A stretch of DNA of 64,000 nucleotides. It comes from Vallitalea longa. Lineage in GTDB: Bacteria; Bacillota; Clostridia; Lachnospirales; Vallitaleaceae. Both the position numbers and the translations under genes were made by a program. Numbering within the stretch: position 1 is the first letter of the stretch; each line of letters starts with the position of its first letter. The notes under the pieces were generated by a model. That model saw nothing but the letters and a program-made list of their open reading frames with translations, was not told the origin of the DNA and did no database searches. Shown here piece after piece: positions 18,119-27,683 of this stretch. The stretch spans positions 124,001-188,000 of the forward strand of contig NZ_BRLB01000005.1 in NCBI RefSeq assembly GCF_027923465.1. Direction: 5' to 3'.

Positions 18119-20023
18119 ATGAAATCAAAATTCAAATTCGTATCATTATTTTTAATTCTAGTTATGGTTTTGGGTATGTTTTCAGGATGCTCAAATAAAT
18201 CTGAGGAGACGGATAGATCTGGGGTAGATACGTTAGATAATTCTTCGCAACAAGCTGAGGTACTACCACAAACTCATGGAGGAACTTTCAAGCTGGATGG
18301 TGAGCCATTGAAAGATGATGAGAAAGTTCTTACTACATTAATTAATGCGGATCCACCACCAGCATTTAATGGAAATCCATTTGATGTGGCAGGTCTTAAT
18401 TGGTCAATTCAGCCTTTGATGTTTGATTACTTATGTTTTTTCAGCCCATATGAAGAGCAGAAATTTACAACATCCCTACTTGAAAATTATTCTTTTGAAG
18501 ACAAAGTATTGACAATGAAATTAAAAGATAATCTCAAATGGAGTGATGGTAGTCCTTTAACTGCAGATGATATATTGACTAATTTCTATATGTATGTCGG
18601 CAGAAGTACAGTATGGAAATATGCAGAGAAGATTGAAAAAGTTGATGATCTAACTGTTAAGATCGAATATGTTTCAGAAAGTCCATTAGTACTTAACATC
18701 ACATTTGTTCAACCGATAATGACACCTGCAAAAGTCTATAAAGAATGGGCCGACCAGTATAAAGAAATAGCTGAAACGGGAAGAGTACTAAATGAAAAAA
18801 CCAATACATATGCATATACTGAAGAAGCTAATAAGAAACTTGGTGAAATAAATAATAGTGTTCTTGAATTTAAACCTGATCCAGAAGATGTTATCTGTTC
18901 AGGTCCATATGTAATTGATGGTGGGACAACCTCAGAAATATTATTCAAGGCTAATGAACATTTCAGAAAAGATTTATTGGTCAAAAAAGTAAGAGGACTA
19001 AGACCTGGAGAAATGACAGCATTTGCAACAGCATTACTGGAAGAACAGTATACAATGGAGAATGGTGGACTTAGTCCAGATATGTCAGCTCAGATTGATA
19101 AGAAATTCGCAGATTCCATGAGGAAAGTATTTGTACCAGAACTCGCACAAATAGGATATTCATTCAATGTTAATAAATATCCTCTTGATATTCCAGAAGT
19201 AAGAAAAGCAATATGTACTGCTGTAGATCATAAGACATTAGTTAGCATAGCAGAACCAGGTAGCTTCTTGGGAGATACTAAAAATACAGGATTATTACCA
19301 TCATTACATGACAGTTACACTAAAGAAGGTTTTACTGATACATTGACAGACTATAGCTATAATCCTCAAAAAGCTGAAGAATATCTAACATCTATAGGCT
19401 GGGAAAAAGTCAATGGTAAATGGGCTAATGAAAAAGGTGAAGTTGTTAAAATAACTCTTGCAACAATAAATTCATGGCCATCTTTCATGTTGACTGGTGA
19501 GGCTATGGCTACTATGTTGACAGAATTTGGATTCGATATTGATTTCAAACCAATGGAATTCGGTGTATGGAATGATCATACTAAAGGTGATGATAAAATG
19601 ATATCTTGTATGTTCTTAGCAGGTGCAGCAACTTATGCCCATCCTTGGGAATCATATAATGATTATTATATAACTAGTGTAAGAACTGGGTGGAAACCTT
19701 TAGAAGCAGGAGAAGATAGAATTGTGACAGCACCAACATCTAATAAGGAATATAATGTTTCAGAAATGCTTAATGAATTATTTAACGAAACTAATGGAGA
19801 CAGAATTAATGAAATTACTCAAGAGTTAATGACACTTACAAATGATGTTTGTGCATATATGTCATTAATTGAAAAAGCAGCCCCACTTCGTGTTCATGAC
19901 AATAACCTCAGTCTTGCGGAGACAAGTAACGATAAGATGCAGAAGAATTATTATTACTATGGCAATATAAATAATATGTATGCTAAGATGATAAATGATG
20001 ATGAGGTTTATTTTGTTAAATAA
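18119..20023 (+). CDS. Family 5 extracellular solute-binding lipoprotein
   Basis: 634 residues. Lipoprotein signal peptide ending MFSGC (lipobox, Cys near 24), then an acidic/Ser-rich linker and the SBP_bac_5 (OppA/DppA) fold: SLLENYSFEDKVLTMKLKDN, LKWSDGSPLTADDIL, YSFNVNKYPLDIPEVRKAI. It is the expected receptor for the DppBCDF-like transporter 6-9 kb upstream and thus probably binds muropeptides or MurNAc-containing fragments. ATG 18119 has better spacing from GGAGG (18107-18111) than ATG 18116. It ends immediately before REP-like copy 2. Confidence 0.9.
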   Translation: MKSKFKFVSLFLILVMVLGMFSGCSNKSEETDRSGVDTLDNSSQQAEVLPQTHGGTFKLDGEPLKDDEKVLTTLINADPPPAFNGNPFDVAGLNWSIQPLMFDYLCFFSPYEEQKFTTSLLENYSFEDKVLTMKLKDNLKWSDGSPLTADDILTNFYMYVGRSTVWKYAEKIEKVDDLTVKIEYVSESPLVLNITFVQPIMTPAKVYKEWADQYKEIAETGRVLNEKTNTYAYTEEANKKLGEINNSVLEFKPDPEDVICSGPYVIDGGTTSEILFKANEHFRKDLLVKKVRGLRPGEMTAFATALLEEQYTMENGGLSPDMSAQIDKKFADSMRKVFVPELAQIGYSFNVNKYPLDIPEVRKAICTAVDHKTLVSIAEPGSFLGDTKNTGLLPSLHDSYTKEGFTDTLTDYSYNPQKAEEYLTSIGWEKVNGKWANEKGEVVKITLATINSWPSFMLTGEAMATMLTEFGFDIDFKPMEFGVWNDHTKGDDKMISCMFLAGAATYAHPWESYNDYYITSVRTGWKPLEAGEDRIVTAPTSNKEYNVSEMLNELFNETNGDRINEITQELMTLTNDVCAYMSLIEKAAPLRVHDNNLSLAETSNDKMQKNYYYYGNINNMYAKMINDDEVYFVK

Positions 20024-20038
20024 TCAATAGTAATCAAT

Positions 20039-20081
20039 AGGGACGGACCTTTTTGATTTTGAATCAAAAAGAACCGTCCCC
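20039..20081. repeat. REP-like hairpin, copy 2
   Basis: AGGGACGGACCTTTTTGATT (20039-20058), a 3-base loop, then AATCAAAAAGAACCGTCCCC (20062-20081): a 20-bp stem with two mismatched positions. The arms match those of copy 1 (1749-1845). The right arm encodes the last residues (GDGSF) and stop of the convergent GH3 gene. It can also end transcription of both genes. Confidence 0.8.
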
Positions 20082-22373
20082 GATGATTCTTAAGATACCG
20101 CTCAAGTAATCTGTTCCGTTATCTGATAGATATAATAAAAATTCTCCCTCTTCAATATCTTTTTGCATTCTATAATCCCATAAGCAAAGAGATTCTTTTG
20201 TTATTTCAAGACTTACAGATACAGTCTTATTTTTTGGAATCCATACTTTTTGGAATGATTTTAGTTCTCTAACCCTTCTTATTACAGATGCTTGTACATC
20301 TCTGATGTAAAGTTGTGGTACGGCATATGTATCATAGTTACCGTCATTTTTTATTTCAAATTCAAGAGTAATATTTTCCTTATCTAAAGATTTCTTTGAT
20401 ATTTTATCTTTTGATAATTTTATGTTACTGTATATTAGGTTGGAATATGTGAGTCCATATCCAAAAGTGTACAATGGACCTTTTTTCATATCGTAATAAT
20501 TCATTGCATCATAAGACAATTTGTAGTTGTAATATGAGGGTATTTGTCCAGCGTGTCTTGGAATTGAAACAGGTAATCTTCCAGAAGGACTAATCTTACC
20601 GAAAATGATTTCTGCTAATGCTTGTCCGCCTCTCATTCCAGGATAGAAAGCCGATAATACTGAATCTGATTCTTCTACAATATTATTAATGATATAAGGT
20701 CTACCTTGTATCATTATAGTGACGACTTTTTTGGCATTCTTATAAATATATTCCGCTAGATGACTTTGATTCTCAGGAAGGGCTAAGCTGGCACAGTCAA
20801 TTCCTTCACCACAGTCCATGAAATTACTACCATCATTGGTCTCATCAATTATAGCAGCACCGTTATTATCGAATTTGACTTCGTTAAATCTACTGGATGT
20901 TCCACCTAATACTAGTATTGTTACATCACATTTTCTGCTTAATTGTATGGCTTGCTGTAATTTGTTACTATCCATTTTACCAGTGTTATTTATACCTTCA
21001 CAGTATTCTACTTTTATTGGTTTATGGGTTTCTGACTTAATATAATCTTTAATTCCTTCATATACAGTAATACCATCTTTTTCTTTCACATAGGGGGTAT
21101 AATCACCTAATTGATTGTACAAATTATCTGCATTAGGTCCAATTACCGCAATTGATGATATTTGATTGACGTCAACAGGCAGATAATCATTTTTATTCTC
21201 AAGTAATACTACGGATTCTCTTGATATCTGAAGAGATTCATCGTAATCACTATAAGAGTAAATCTTTGGTTTGGATTTTATATAAGGATCATCAAACAAA
21301 CCTCTCTCAAATTTAATGGTAAGAACTTTTTTCACTGCCGAATCAATTGTCTCCATAGATACGAAGTTGTTATTACAGGCATGTGTCAGCTTGGTAAATC
21401 CATTGTCCCATAGACTTACGTCGATTCCTGAATTAAGAGCCAATCCTCCTGATTTGACATTGTTGCCAGTCATTATATCCAATCTATCAATAGCTACTCC
21501 GTCAGCCATGACAATGCCGTCAAATCCATATTCGGACTTAAGAACATCCCTAAGCAAATATTTATTGGCATGACAAGGTATACCATCAATCTCATTATAA
21601 GCTGCCATAATACCTTTGACACCTTCACTGCAAACTGCTTCAGCTGGAGGAAGATGTATTTCACGTAGCTCTCGTTCTCCTATTCTGGCAGCACTGGCAT
21701 TAACACCACCAGTACATTCGCCTTGTCCACAAAAATGTTTTGCAACTGCATAAACACCATTTTCTTGTAAACCCTTTATGACTGCTCTTGCGAATTCACT
21801 AACCAGATAGGGGTCCTCACCGAAACATTCTTCGCTTCTGCCCCATCTAGGGTCTCTAAGTACATCAAGAACTGAAACTAGAGCAAAGTCGACATTCATG
21901 GTGGATACGTCTTTGGCACAGATTCCAAAAGCTTTTTCAATCAACCTAGTATTGAATGTTGCACCCATTGCCAAGTTGACAGGTAGAAGGTAACTATCCA
22001 AACTTTGATGTCCATGGGGACATTCGGTGGTAATTAGGACTGGGATACCTAATCTTGAATGTTCAATAACATAACGCTGAATTTCATTATAGATATCCAT
22101 AGCTTTATTTTTAGGAATACCGCTTTTATAGTTTTTTTTGGACCATGGGTCAGAGCGATACAAGCCATATAAAAAACCTAAACCACTCCATTTTTTAACT
22201 TCATCTTTAAATTCATCAGTTATAAAATAAGAATTATCTTTTTTCTCGTAAATACTGAATCCATATAGTTTCTGATTTAGTTGACCTACTTTCTCTTCTA
22301 ATGTCATTAATGAAAGTAGGTCTTCAGCACGTTCTATAGGTGACAAATTAGGATTTTTATATTTGTAGTTCAT
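20064..22373 (-). CDS. GH3 family beta-glycosidase
   Basis: 769 residues: GH3 N-domain (about 1-330) with DPRWGRSEECFGEDPYL, AKHFCGQGECTGG and nucleophile Asp291 in GIVMADG; C-terminal sandwich (about 380-620); fibronectin-III-like domain (about 655-765). This is the BglX/beta-xylosidase-like type; no signal peptide, so cytosolic. It follows GH130 by 14 bases, with GGGAG before the ATG, at the end of the minus-strand operon. It would release terminal beta-linked sugars from imported oligosaccharides. The final codons lie in a REP-like repeat, so the C-terminus may be a recent replacement. Confidence 0.9.
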   Translation of the reverse strand: MNYKYKNPNLSPIERAEDLLSLMTLEEKVGQLNQKLYGFSIYEKKDNSYFITDEFKDEVKKWSGLGFLYGLYRSDPWSKKNYKSGIPKNKAMDIYNEIQRYVIEHSRLGIPVLITTECPHGHQSLDSYLLPVNLAMGATFNTRLIEKAFGICAKDVSTMNVDFALVSVLDVLRDPRWGRSEECFGEDPYLVSEFARAVIKGLQENGVYAVAKHFCGQGECTGGVNASAARIGERELREIHLPPAEAVCSEGVKGIMAAYNEIDGIPCHANKYLLRDVLKSEYGFDGIVMADGVAIDRLDIMTGNNVKSGGLALNSGIDVSLWDNGFTKLTHACNNNFVSMETIDSAVKKVLTIKFERGLFDDPYIKSKPKIYSYSDYDESLQISRESVVLLENKNDYLPVDVNQISSIAVIGPNADNLYNQLGDYTPYVKEKDGITVYEGIKDYIKSETHKPIKVEYCEGINNTGKMDSNKLQQAIQLSRKCDVTILVLGGTSSRFNEVKFDNNGAAIIDETNDGSNFMDCGEGIDCASLALPENQSHLAEYIYKNAKKVVTIMIQGRPYIINNIVEESDSVLSAFYPGMRGGQALAEIIFGKISPSGRLPVSIPRHAGQIPSYYNYKLSYDAMNYYDMKKGPLYTFGYGLTYSNLIYSNIKLSKDKISKKSLDKENITLEFEIKNDGNYDTYAVPQLYIRDVQASVIRRVRELKSFQKVWIPKNKTVSVSLEITKESLCLWDYRMQKDIEEGEFLLYLSDNGTDYLSGILRIIGDGSF

Positions 22374-22387
22374 AATTTTTCTCCCTA

Positions 22388-23383
22388 TTATCTATCGAAT
22401 GAATTTTTTTTGAGATAGTCGATAAGTATATCAACTGTTGTAAAAGCTAGACCTGTTACTGTATCTGCACATCCATAATACAGAGCTATTCTTCCTGTAT
22501 CGGAATCAGTTAGTGCAGCACATGGGAATATAACATTTGGTACATCACCTATACATTCATAATTAGTTAGCGGAGTCATTATGTAATTCTTTGATCTGTA
22601 TTTTACTTTCCATGGTTCATCAATATCTAGTAAAGCACAACCCATTCTATATACGAAGCCATTGCAAGTAGTTATTACTCCATGGTATATCAACAACCAC
22701 CCTTCATCAGTCTCAATAGGAATAGGTCCAGGACCGATTTTGGTTGATTGCCATGCTGATTCATTACCTTTTACAGTTTCCATAACATGTCTATGATGTC
22801 CCCAATATGTTAAGTCAGTGCTTTGACTGTAGAAGATATCTCCAAATGGAGTATGACCATTGTCGCTGGGTCTACTTAACATAGCATATTTTCCATTTAT
22901 TTTTCTTGGGAATAGTACACCATTTCTATTGAAAGGAAGAAAAGCATTTTCTATTTGGTGGAATTCTTTGAAATCAAAAGTGTAACCTATGCCTATAGTA
23001 GGACCATGATAACCATTACACCATGTAACATAATATCTATCTTCAATATAACATATCCTAGGGTCATAACGGAATTCGCATTTTGATATTTCTTCTTCTT
23101 CGCATTGGAATTCAATAGGGTCATGAGATATATCAAAATTAATTCCATCCTTACTAAAACCTGTAAATATATCCATACTAATTGATTTGCTATCACATCT
23201 AAAAACACCTGCATAACCATCTTTGAATGGAACTACAGCGCTGTTGAAAATGCTATTTGAACTAGGTATAGCATCTCTTTTGATTATAGGGTTATTATCA
23301 TACCTCCATATTGGCATTTCATATCCTTCTGGTCTATCTTGCCAAGGTATACTAGGTAAACTGTTTCCAATAATTTTTGTCAT
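22388..23383 (-). CDS. GH130 family beta-mannoside phosphorylase/hydrolase
   Basis: 331 residues, five-bladed propeller. Motifs [11 protein letters not shown] near the N-terminus, [41 protein letters not shown] and [22 protein letters not shown], all typical of GH130. Members phosphorolyse or hydrolyse beta-1,4- or beta-1,2-mannosides; the sub-specificity cannot be set from motifs alone. AAGGAGG precedes the ATG. It is transcribed before GH3 and has a LacI-type operator copy 24 bases upstream. Confidence 0.88.
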   Translation of the reverse strand: MTKIIGNSLPSIPWQDRPEGYEMPIWRYDNNPIIKRDAIPSSNSIFNSAVVPFKDGYAGVFRCDSKSISMDIFTGFSKDGINFDISHDPIEFQCEEEEISKCEFRYDPRICYIEDRYYVTWCNGYHGPTIGIGYTFDFKEFHQIENAFLPFNRNGVLFPRKINGKYAMLSRPSDNGHTPFGDIFYSQSTDLTYWGHHRHVMETVKGNESAWQSTKIGPGPIPIETDEGWLLIYHGVITTCNGFVYRMGCALLDIDEPWKVKYRSKNYIMTPLTNYECIGDVPNVIFPCAALTDSDTGRIALYYGCADTVTGLAFTTVDILIDYLKKNSFDR

Positions 23384-23406
23384 TTAGTATGTCCTCCTTA
23401 CTTAAA

Positions 23407-23420
23407 TTAACATTTGGTAA
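23407..23420. promoter_or_regulatory. LacI-type operator copy 3
   Basis: TTAACATTTGGTAA differs by one base from the exact dyad at 27361-27374. It is directly upstream of GH130 and touches the base of a 14-bp hairpin. Confidence 0.5.
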
Positions 23421-23600
23421 CCCATATTATTCATGACATATCTATCATCATATATTTTCTTTGGTTATGAGTTCTGTTATGAATAATATGGGCTAAAATT
23501 ATTACTAATATATATGGCAAGCATAAAACAAAAGTTTACATCTTAAGTATATAATTATAATTGAATATAAGATTATAAACTTAGTCTAACACTTGCCATA
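23421..23600 (-). promoter_or_regulatory. Two large hairpins between binding protein and GH130
   Basis: CCCATATTATTCAT (23421-23434) pairs exactly with 23479-23492 (14 bp), and TATGGCAAG (23513-23521) pairs with CTTGCCATA (23592-23600), with further internal pairing (AAGTTTA/TAAACTT). There is no clean T-run after either on the minus strand, so they may stabilise the upstream binding-protein mRNA or partly stop transcription, lowering GH130/GH3 relative to the receptor. Confidence 0.5.
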
Positions 23601-23651
23601 CAAGAAATTATAATGGTGTTATTATAGTTAACTAAATGTTAACTAAGTTTT

Positions 23652-25142
23652 TTACTTCTTGAATGCATCAACTTGTTTTTGAGCTTCATCAAGGATTTTT
23701 TGGAATCCAGCAGCGTCTAATTCATCATTGATGTTTTTGATTATTTCAGATGGTTCTTTTGCTCCAGTTGTTAATTCACTTCTGTATTTCAAATATACGG
23801 CTCTACATTCTGCTAACTCATTTTCAATATTAGTTGAATCTAAGCTGAATCCTATTAATGTTGAAGGAATAGCATTAGCATTTAACTCTTTTACTTCATC
23901 CCATTGGTTAAATTCAGCAATATCTTCTTGAGTAACATTAAAGAAAGTACCTTGTGTGTATCCGGCCATATTCCAATCAGAATTATTTTTATGGACTTTT
24001 CCATCGCTGGTATATTCGAAGTTATCACCTTCAAGTCCATAGTAGAATGCATCTCTAACATAAGAGTCTTTATTGATTAAGTCTAATAGTTGGATACATT
24101 TTTCAGGATATTTAGTTCCTGAATAAATACCATTGAGAGAACCACCAACTGTTGTATTAGAAACAATAGTATCATATAATTGTACAGCTTCTGCATCTAT
24201 ACCTGTGTTAGGTCCCCATGTTGTTTTTGCAGCTGATGGCCAACCTTGAGCAATAAAGGCAACTCTATATCCGGACTGCTCGTCTAGAGCTGGGGCATCG
24301 GCATTGATAATACCTTCTTCGTACCACTGATGTAATATATTTAATCTTTCAAGTACATCTTCTTGTTCTAAAGTGTTAACGACCTTCATGTTTTCATCAT
24401 CAAAACGAACGCCTAATGCTGGTAATCCAGCTTGCATTGAATCATAGTTGACATATACATAATCTAGTCCGTTTTTGTATAATTTGAAAGGTGCAACATT
24501 TTCTCCATCTCTAATTTTTCTGAAAGGTTCTGTCAATTGTTCAAGACTTTTGAGATTTTGAATATCTATATCGTATTTTTCAACCATTGCAGTATCCCAT
24601 ACTAGATATTGTGTTGCTGAACTATCTTTATATGTTGGTACGGAATAAATTTTTCCATCTATAGAAACTGCTTTCCAATAATCTTCTGGAATATAGTTGT
24701 ATAGATCAGGAGCTTCTGTTTGAAGTAAATCTGTGATATCCATAAATGTTCCTAATTTTACTTCTGCATTATATCTACCTTCATTAGTAAATAATATATC
24801 AAAGTATTCACCAGAGTTAACTATAAGGCTCTTCTTATCATCCCATTCACCCCATGGGATAACATGAACATCAACATGAACTCCTATTTTTTCTTCTAGA
24901 TATTCATTAATATGTGCTTGCCACTTATCATAATTAGTTGGCATACCATTACCAACAGTATTCCATATAAGAGTTGGTATTTGTTCGTTTCCGTTATCTT
25001 TTTCAGTTCCTTTACTATCGTCTGTTTCTGACGCTACATCCTTTGTATTATCATCTTTGGTGTCAGCTTTTTTTCCACATCCAGCAATAGATATTAACAT
25101 TGCTATTAATACTACCCATAACACTAACTTTCTTTTTTTCAT
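23652..25142 (-). CDS. Carbohydrate-binding lipoprotein of CUT1 ABC importer
   Basis: 496 residues. Lipoprotein signal MKKRKLVLWVVLIAMLISIAGC, charged linker, then a large solute-binding fold (IPTLIWNTVGNGMPTNYDKW, GEYFDILFTN, SGTKYPEKCIQLLDLIN) of the LplA-like group used for oligosaccharides. ATG 25142 is preferred over 25187 because GGAGGAG is well placed and the signal peptide then starts properly. Transcribed after the two permeases; probable ligand is the substrate of GH130/GH3. Confidence 0.88.
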   Translation of the reverse strand: MKKRKLVLWVVLIAMLISIAGCGKKADTKDDNTKDVASETDDSKGTEKDNGNEQIPTLIWNTVGNGMPTNYDKWQAHINEYLEEKIGVHVDVHVIPWGEWDDKKSLIVNSGEYFDILFTNEGRYNAEVKLGTFMDITDLLQTEAPDLYNYIPEDYWKAVSIDGKIYSVPTYKDSSATQYLVWDTAMVEKYDIDIQNLKSLEQLTEPFRKIRDGENVAPFKLYKNGLDYVYVNYDSMQAGLPALGVRFDDENMKVVNTLEQEDVLERLNILHQWYEEGIINADAPALDEQSGYRVAFIAQGWPSAAKTTWGPNTGIDAEAVQLYDTIVSNTTVGGSLNGIYSGTKYPEKCIQLLDLINKDSYVRDAFYYGLEGDNFEYTSDGKVHKNNSDWNMAGYTQGTFFNVTQEDIAEFNQWDEVKELNANAIPSTLIGFSLDSTNIENELAECRAVYLKYRSELTTGAKEPSEIIKNINDELDAAGFQKILDEAQKQVDAFKK

Positions 25143-25181
25143 AACATTTCTCCTCCTTTTAATAGACATTAATTGTCTGTG

Positions 25182-25193
25182 TAACATTTGTTA
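25182..25193. promoter_or_regulatory. LacI-type operator copy 2
   Basis: TAACATTTGTTA, an exact dyad, lies 40 bases before the binding-protein start codon inside the operon. Same core as copies at 27361 and 23407. Confidence 0.5.
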
Positions 25194-25247
25194 TATATAT
25201 ATATATTATTACAGCGAATAAAAGCTATATAATATGATATATCAGAA

Positions 25248-26174
25248 TTATCCTTTTACAGCGCCAATAGTTAAACCGGAAATAAAATATTTTTGGAAGA
25301 ATGGATAAATACATGCGATCGGTAATGCAATGATGATTGCAATAGCCATCCTTACTCCTTCTTTTGGCATTTGGTTTTTATATTGCTGTAAAGAAACTCC
25401 AGCAGTAGGATTGTTGGCTAAATATTCAATATTTTTTTGTATATTGTTTAGTAAAGCCTGTAGTGAAAGCAAATTTGAATCGTTTATGTATAATGATGAT
25501 AAAAACCAGTCATTCCAATATCCAAAACTTAAGAAAAGACTGATAGTTGCTAATACAGGTTTTGATATAGGTAATACAATTTTAATAAATATATTTAGCT
25601 GAGAAGCACCATCAATTCTAGCTGATTCTATAATGGACTCAGGTATTGTCGTTTTAAAGAATGTCTTGCAGATTATAACATTGAATGAACTTACAGCTAA
25701 AGGTAATATTAAACTCCAAATAGTATCTTTTAATCCAAGAAAATTAGTGTATACTACATAAGTTGCTATCATACCACCGTTAAATATCATTGGAATGAAA
25801 ACTATCCAACTTAAAAAACCTTTTAATTTATAATTGGGTCTTGATAATACATACCCCATAGTTGATGTAAGAATGACACCTACAATAGTTCCTACACATG
25901 TAACTATTATTGAGATAAGTAATGCTTTCAATATTACATCTGCTTCTTGATATAAGAAAATATAGGCATCTAATGAAAATTCTCTTGGTATTAAATGATA
26001 TCCGTATCTTGCCAATGCTTTTTCTGATGTTAACGATATCATTAATACATATATAATTGGTGCAATACTTATAATAGAAGCAATTATAAAAATAATATTA
26101 AAGATTACATTGGAAGATTTTTTTATTTTATTGAATTTCAAAATATCTGGTTTGTTTTTTTTGTTTTTTCTCAT
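25248..26174 (-). CDS. CUT1 ABC permease, LplC/YtcP-like
   Basis: 308 residues, six membrane helices, with the EAA loop ESIIESARIDGASQLNIFIKIVLP and the C-terminal signature FFQKYFISGLTIGAVKG of LplC-type permeases. Second gene of the operon. No ATPase gene accompanies it, so a shared MsmX-like ATPase elsewhere in the genome is required. Confidence 0.92.
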   Translation of the reverse strand: MRKNKKNKPDILKFNKIKKSSNVIFNIIFIIASIISIAPIIYVLMISLTSEKALARYGYHLIPREFSLDAYIFLYQEADVILKALLISIIVTCVGTIVGVILTSTMGYVLSRPNYKLKGFLSWIVFIPMIFNGGMIATYVVYTNFLGLKDTIWSLILPLAVSSFNVIICKTFFKTTIPESIIESARIDGASQLNIFIKIVLPISKPVLATISLFLSFGYWNDWFLSSLYINDSNLLSLQALLNNIQKNIEYLANNPTAGVSLQQYKNQMPKEGVRMAIAIIIALPIACIYPFFQKYFISGLTIGAVKG

Positions 26175-26192
26175 CTATGATTACCCTCCGTT

Positions 26193-27170
26193 CTATATAA
26201 TAGCATTTTCATTATCTACTTTACGCACAATCCAATTCGCTAATAAAATAGTAATACAGCCAGTTACTGATTGGAAGAAAGTTGCCGCTGCTGTCATTCC
26301 TATTGGAGAAGAAGATCGTAGTGCCATATAAACATATGTATCAAGGGTAGAAGCTACATTATATAATGAGCCAGGTATACCTCTTGTTATCTGGAAAAAT
26401 AATCCGAAATCCGAATTAAGTATACGACCTACATTAAGGATGAACATCATAACAATTATAGTCTTTAATGATGGTAATGTTATGTATTTCACCTGCTGCC
26501 ATTTAGTTGCACCATCAATAACGGCTGCTTCATATAATTGACCGCTTATTCCTGCAATACTTGCCAAATAGATAACCATGTTATAACCGACGGTTTTCCA
26601 TAACTGCATAAAGATTAATATGTAGGGCCAGTATTTTGATTCCATATACCATTTAATTGAATCTCCACCAAAGAAAGTAAGTATATTATTAAAAACTCCT
26701 TTGTCCATGCTTAGAAAAGCAAATACAAAATAACTAACTACAACCCATGACATGAAATGTGGGAAAAACATCATAGTCTGATATGCTTTAGATTTTCTTT
26801 TACTATATATAAGACTTATCATAATAGCTAAAGTAACAGGAACGATTATACCCAATATGATAAATATTAGATTATAACCAATTGTATTTCTGAGTAAAAT
26901 AAATAGCGTATTAGATTTAAATAGATATCGAAAGTTTTCAAACCCTACCCAGTCACTATGTAATAAATTATATATGAATCCTCTTCCAGGAAACGTTTCG
27001 TATTTTTTAAAAGCTATAATTATACCAAACATTGGAATAAAACTAAATAATATGTACCATATAAAAGTTGGTGCTGCTAGTAATGTTAATTCGAAATCAT
27101 CTTTTCGCCATTTTCTTTTAACATTTTTAATTTTCTGTTTGTTCTTTTTTGTTCCCTTAACCATTACCAT
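26193..27170 (-). CDS. CUT1 ABC permease, LplB/YteP-like
   Basis: 325 residues, lysine-rich N-terminus, six membrane helices, FIWYILFSFIPMFGIIIAFKKY near the start and EAA loop QLYEAAVIDGATKWQQVKYITLP. First gene of the minus-strand permease-permease-lipoprotein-GH130-GH3 operon. Two in-frame ATGs 6 bases apart (27170, 27164) are both compatible with the GGAG upstream. Confidence 0.92.
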   Translation of the reverse strand: MVMVKGTKKNKQKIKNVKRKWRKDDFELTLLAAPTFIWYILFSFIPMFGIIIAFKKYETFPGRGFIYNLLHSDWVGFENFRYLFKSNTLFILLRNTIGYNLIFIILGIIVPVTLAIMISLIYSKRKSKAYQTMMFFPHFMSWVVVSYFVFAFLSMDKGVFNNILTFFGGDSIKWYMESKYWPYILIFMQLWKTVGYNMVIYLASIAGISGQLYEAAVIDGATKWQQVKYITLPSLKTIIVMMFILNVGRILNSDFGLFFQITRGIPGSLYNVASTLDTYVYMALRSSSPIGMTAAATFFQSVTGCITILLANWIVRKVDNENAII

Positions 27171-27360
27171 AAATTATAATCTCCTCTCTGTGCTTTTTTG
27201 TGTAACTTTACTTTAACATATTTAATATGAAAATGCAACTTTTTTTAACATTTTATATATTTTAGTTGTTTAAAATGTATATTATGTATTTGATATATGC
27301 CATTTTTAGTGGTAAAATGAATAACTAACTAAATAAAATTATTTACTGTATTAATATAAT

Positions 27361-27374
27361 TTAACATTTGTTAA
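27361..27374. promoter_or_regulatory. LacI-type operator copy 1
   Basis: TTAACATTTGTTAA, an exact 6+2+6 dyad in the middle of the 513-base region between the divergent permease and LacI-family genes. TTAACA/TGTTAA half-sites are also scattered across 27220-27660. Confidence 0.55.
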
Positions 27375-27588
27375 AAAATACCGGCTAAAACAGTAATTTA
27401 GTTTACATAATGATAAAAAAGATGGTTACATTTAACTACCAAATTAACATAATGAAGTTATTGTACTATGTTTTACAATATGCTATAATTTATTAAGTAG
27501 TATAATGAATATATATGTTACTTGAGATTAACAGTAATTAGGCTAGTTAACGACTTTTATCATTAATTGACGGTTAATGTTGATTCTT

Positions 27589-27662
27589 TTGTTAATACAT
27601 ATGTTAAAATTTATAATAAATAAAAATGTTAAATAGAAATGTTAAATAAAAATGTTAAAATA
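27589..27662 (+). promoter_or_regulatory. lacI-type gene promoter and three 13-bp direct repeats
   Basis: TTGTTA (27589-27594), 17 bases, TATAAT (27612-27617) is a good promoter. Starting at the expected transcription start, AAATGTTAAATA-type units repeat exactly every 13 bases at 27624, 27637 and 27650. They contain the TGTTAA half-site, so they may be autoregulatory sites where bound regulator blocks elongation. Confidence 0.55.
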
Positions 27663-27683
27663 ACTTATGAAATAAGGGGCTAT

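Noticed and set aside
20064-22373. GH3 gene as NagZ of the wall-salvage pathway
   Set aside because: Motif AKHFCGQGECTGG is not the KHFPGHG of NagZ, and it is transcribed with GH130 and the CUT1 importer, not with the mur genes.
27624-27662. Coding start at ATG 27639 for the LacI-family gene
   Set aside because: It lies inside the 13-bp repeats and lacks a ribosome site; ATG 27684 with AAGGGG gives the normal LacI N-terminus.
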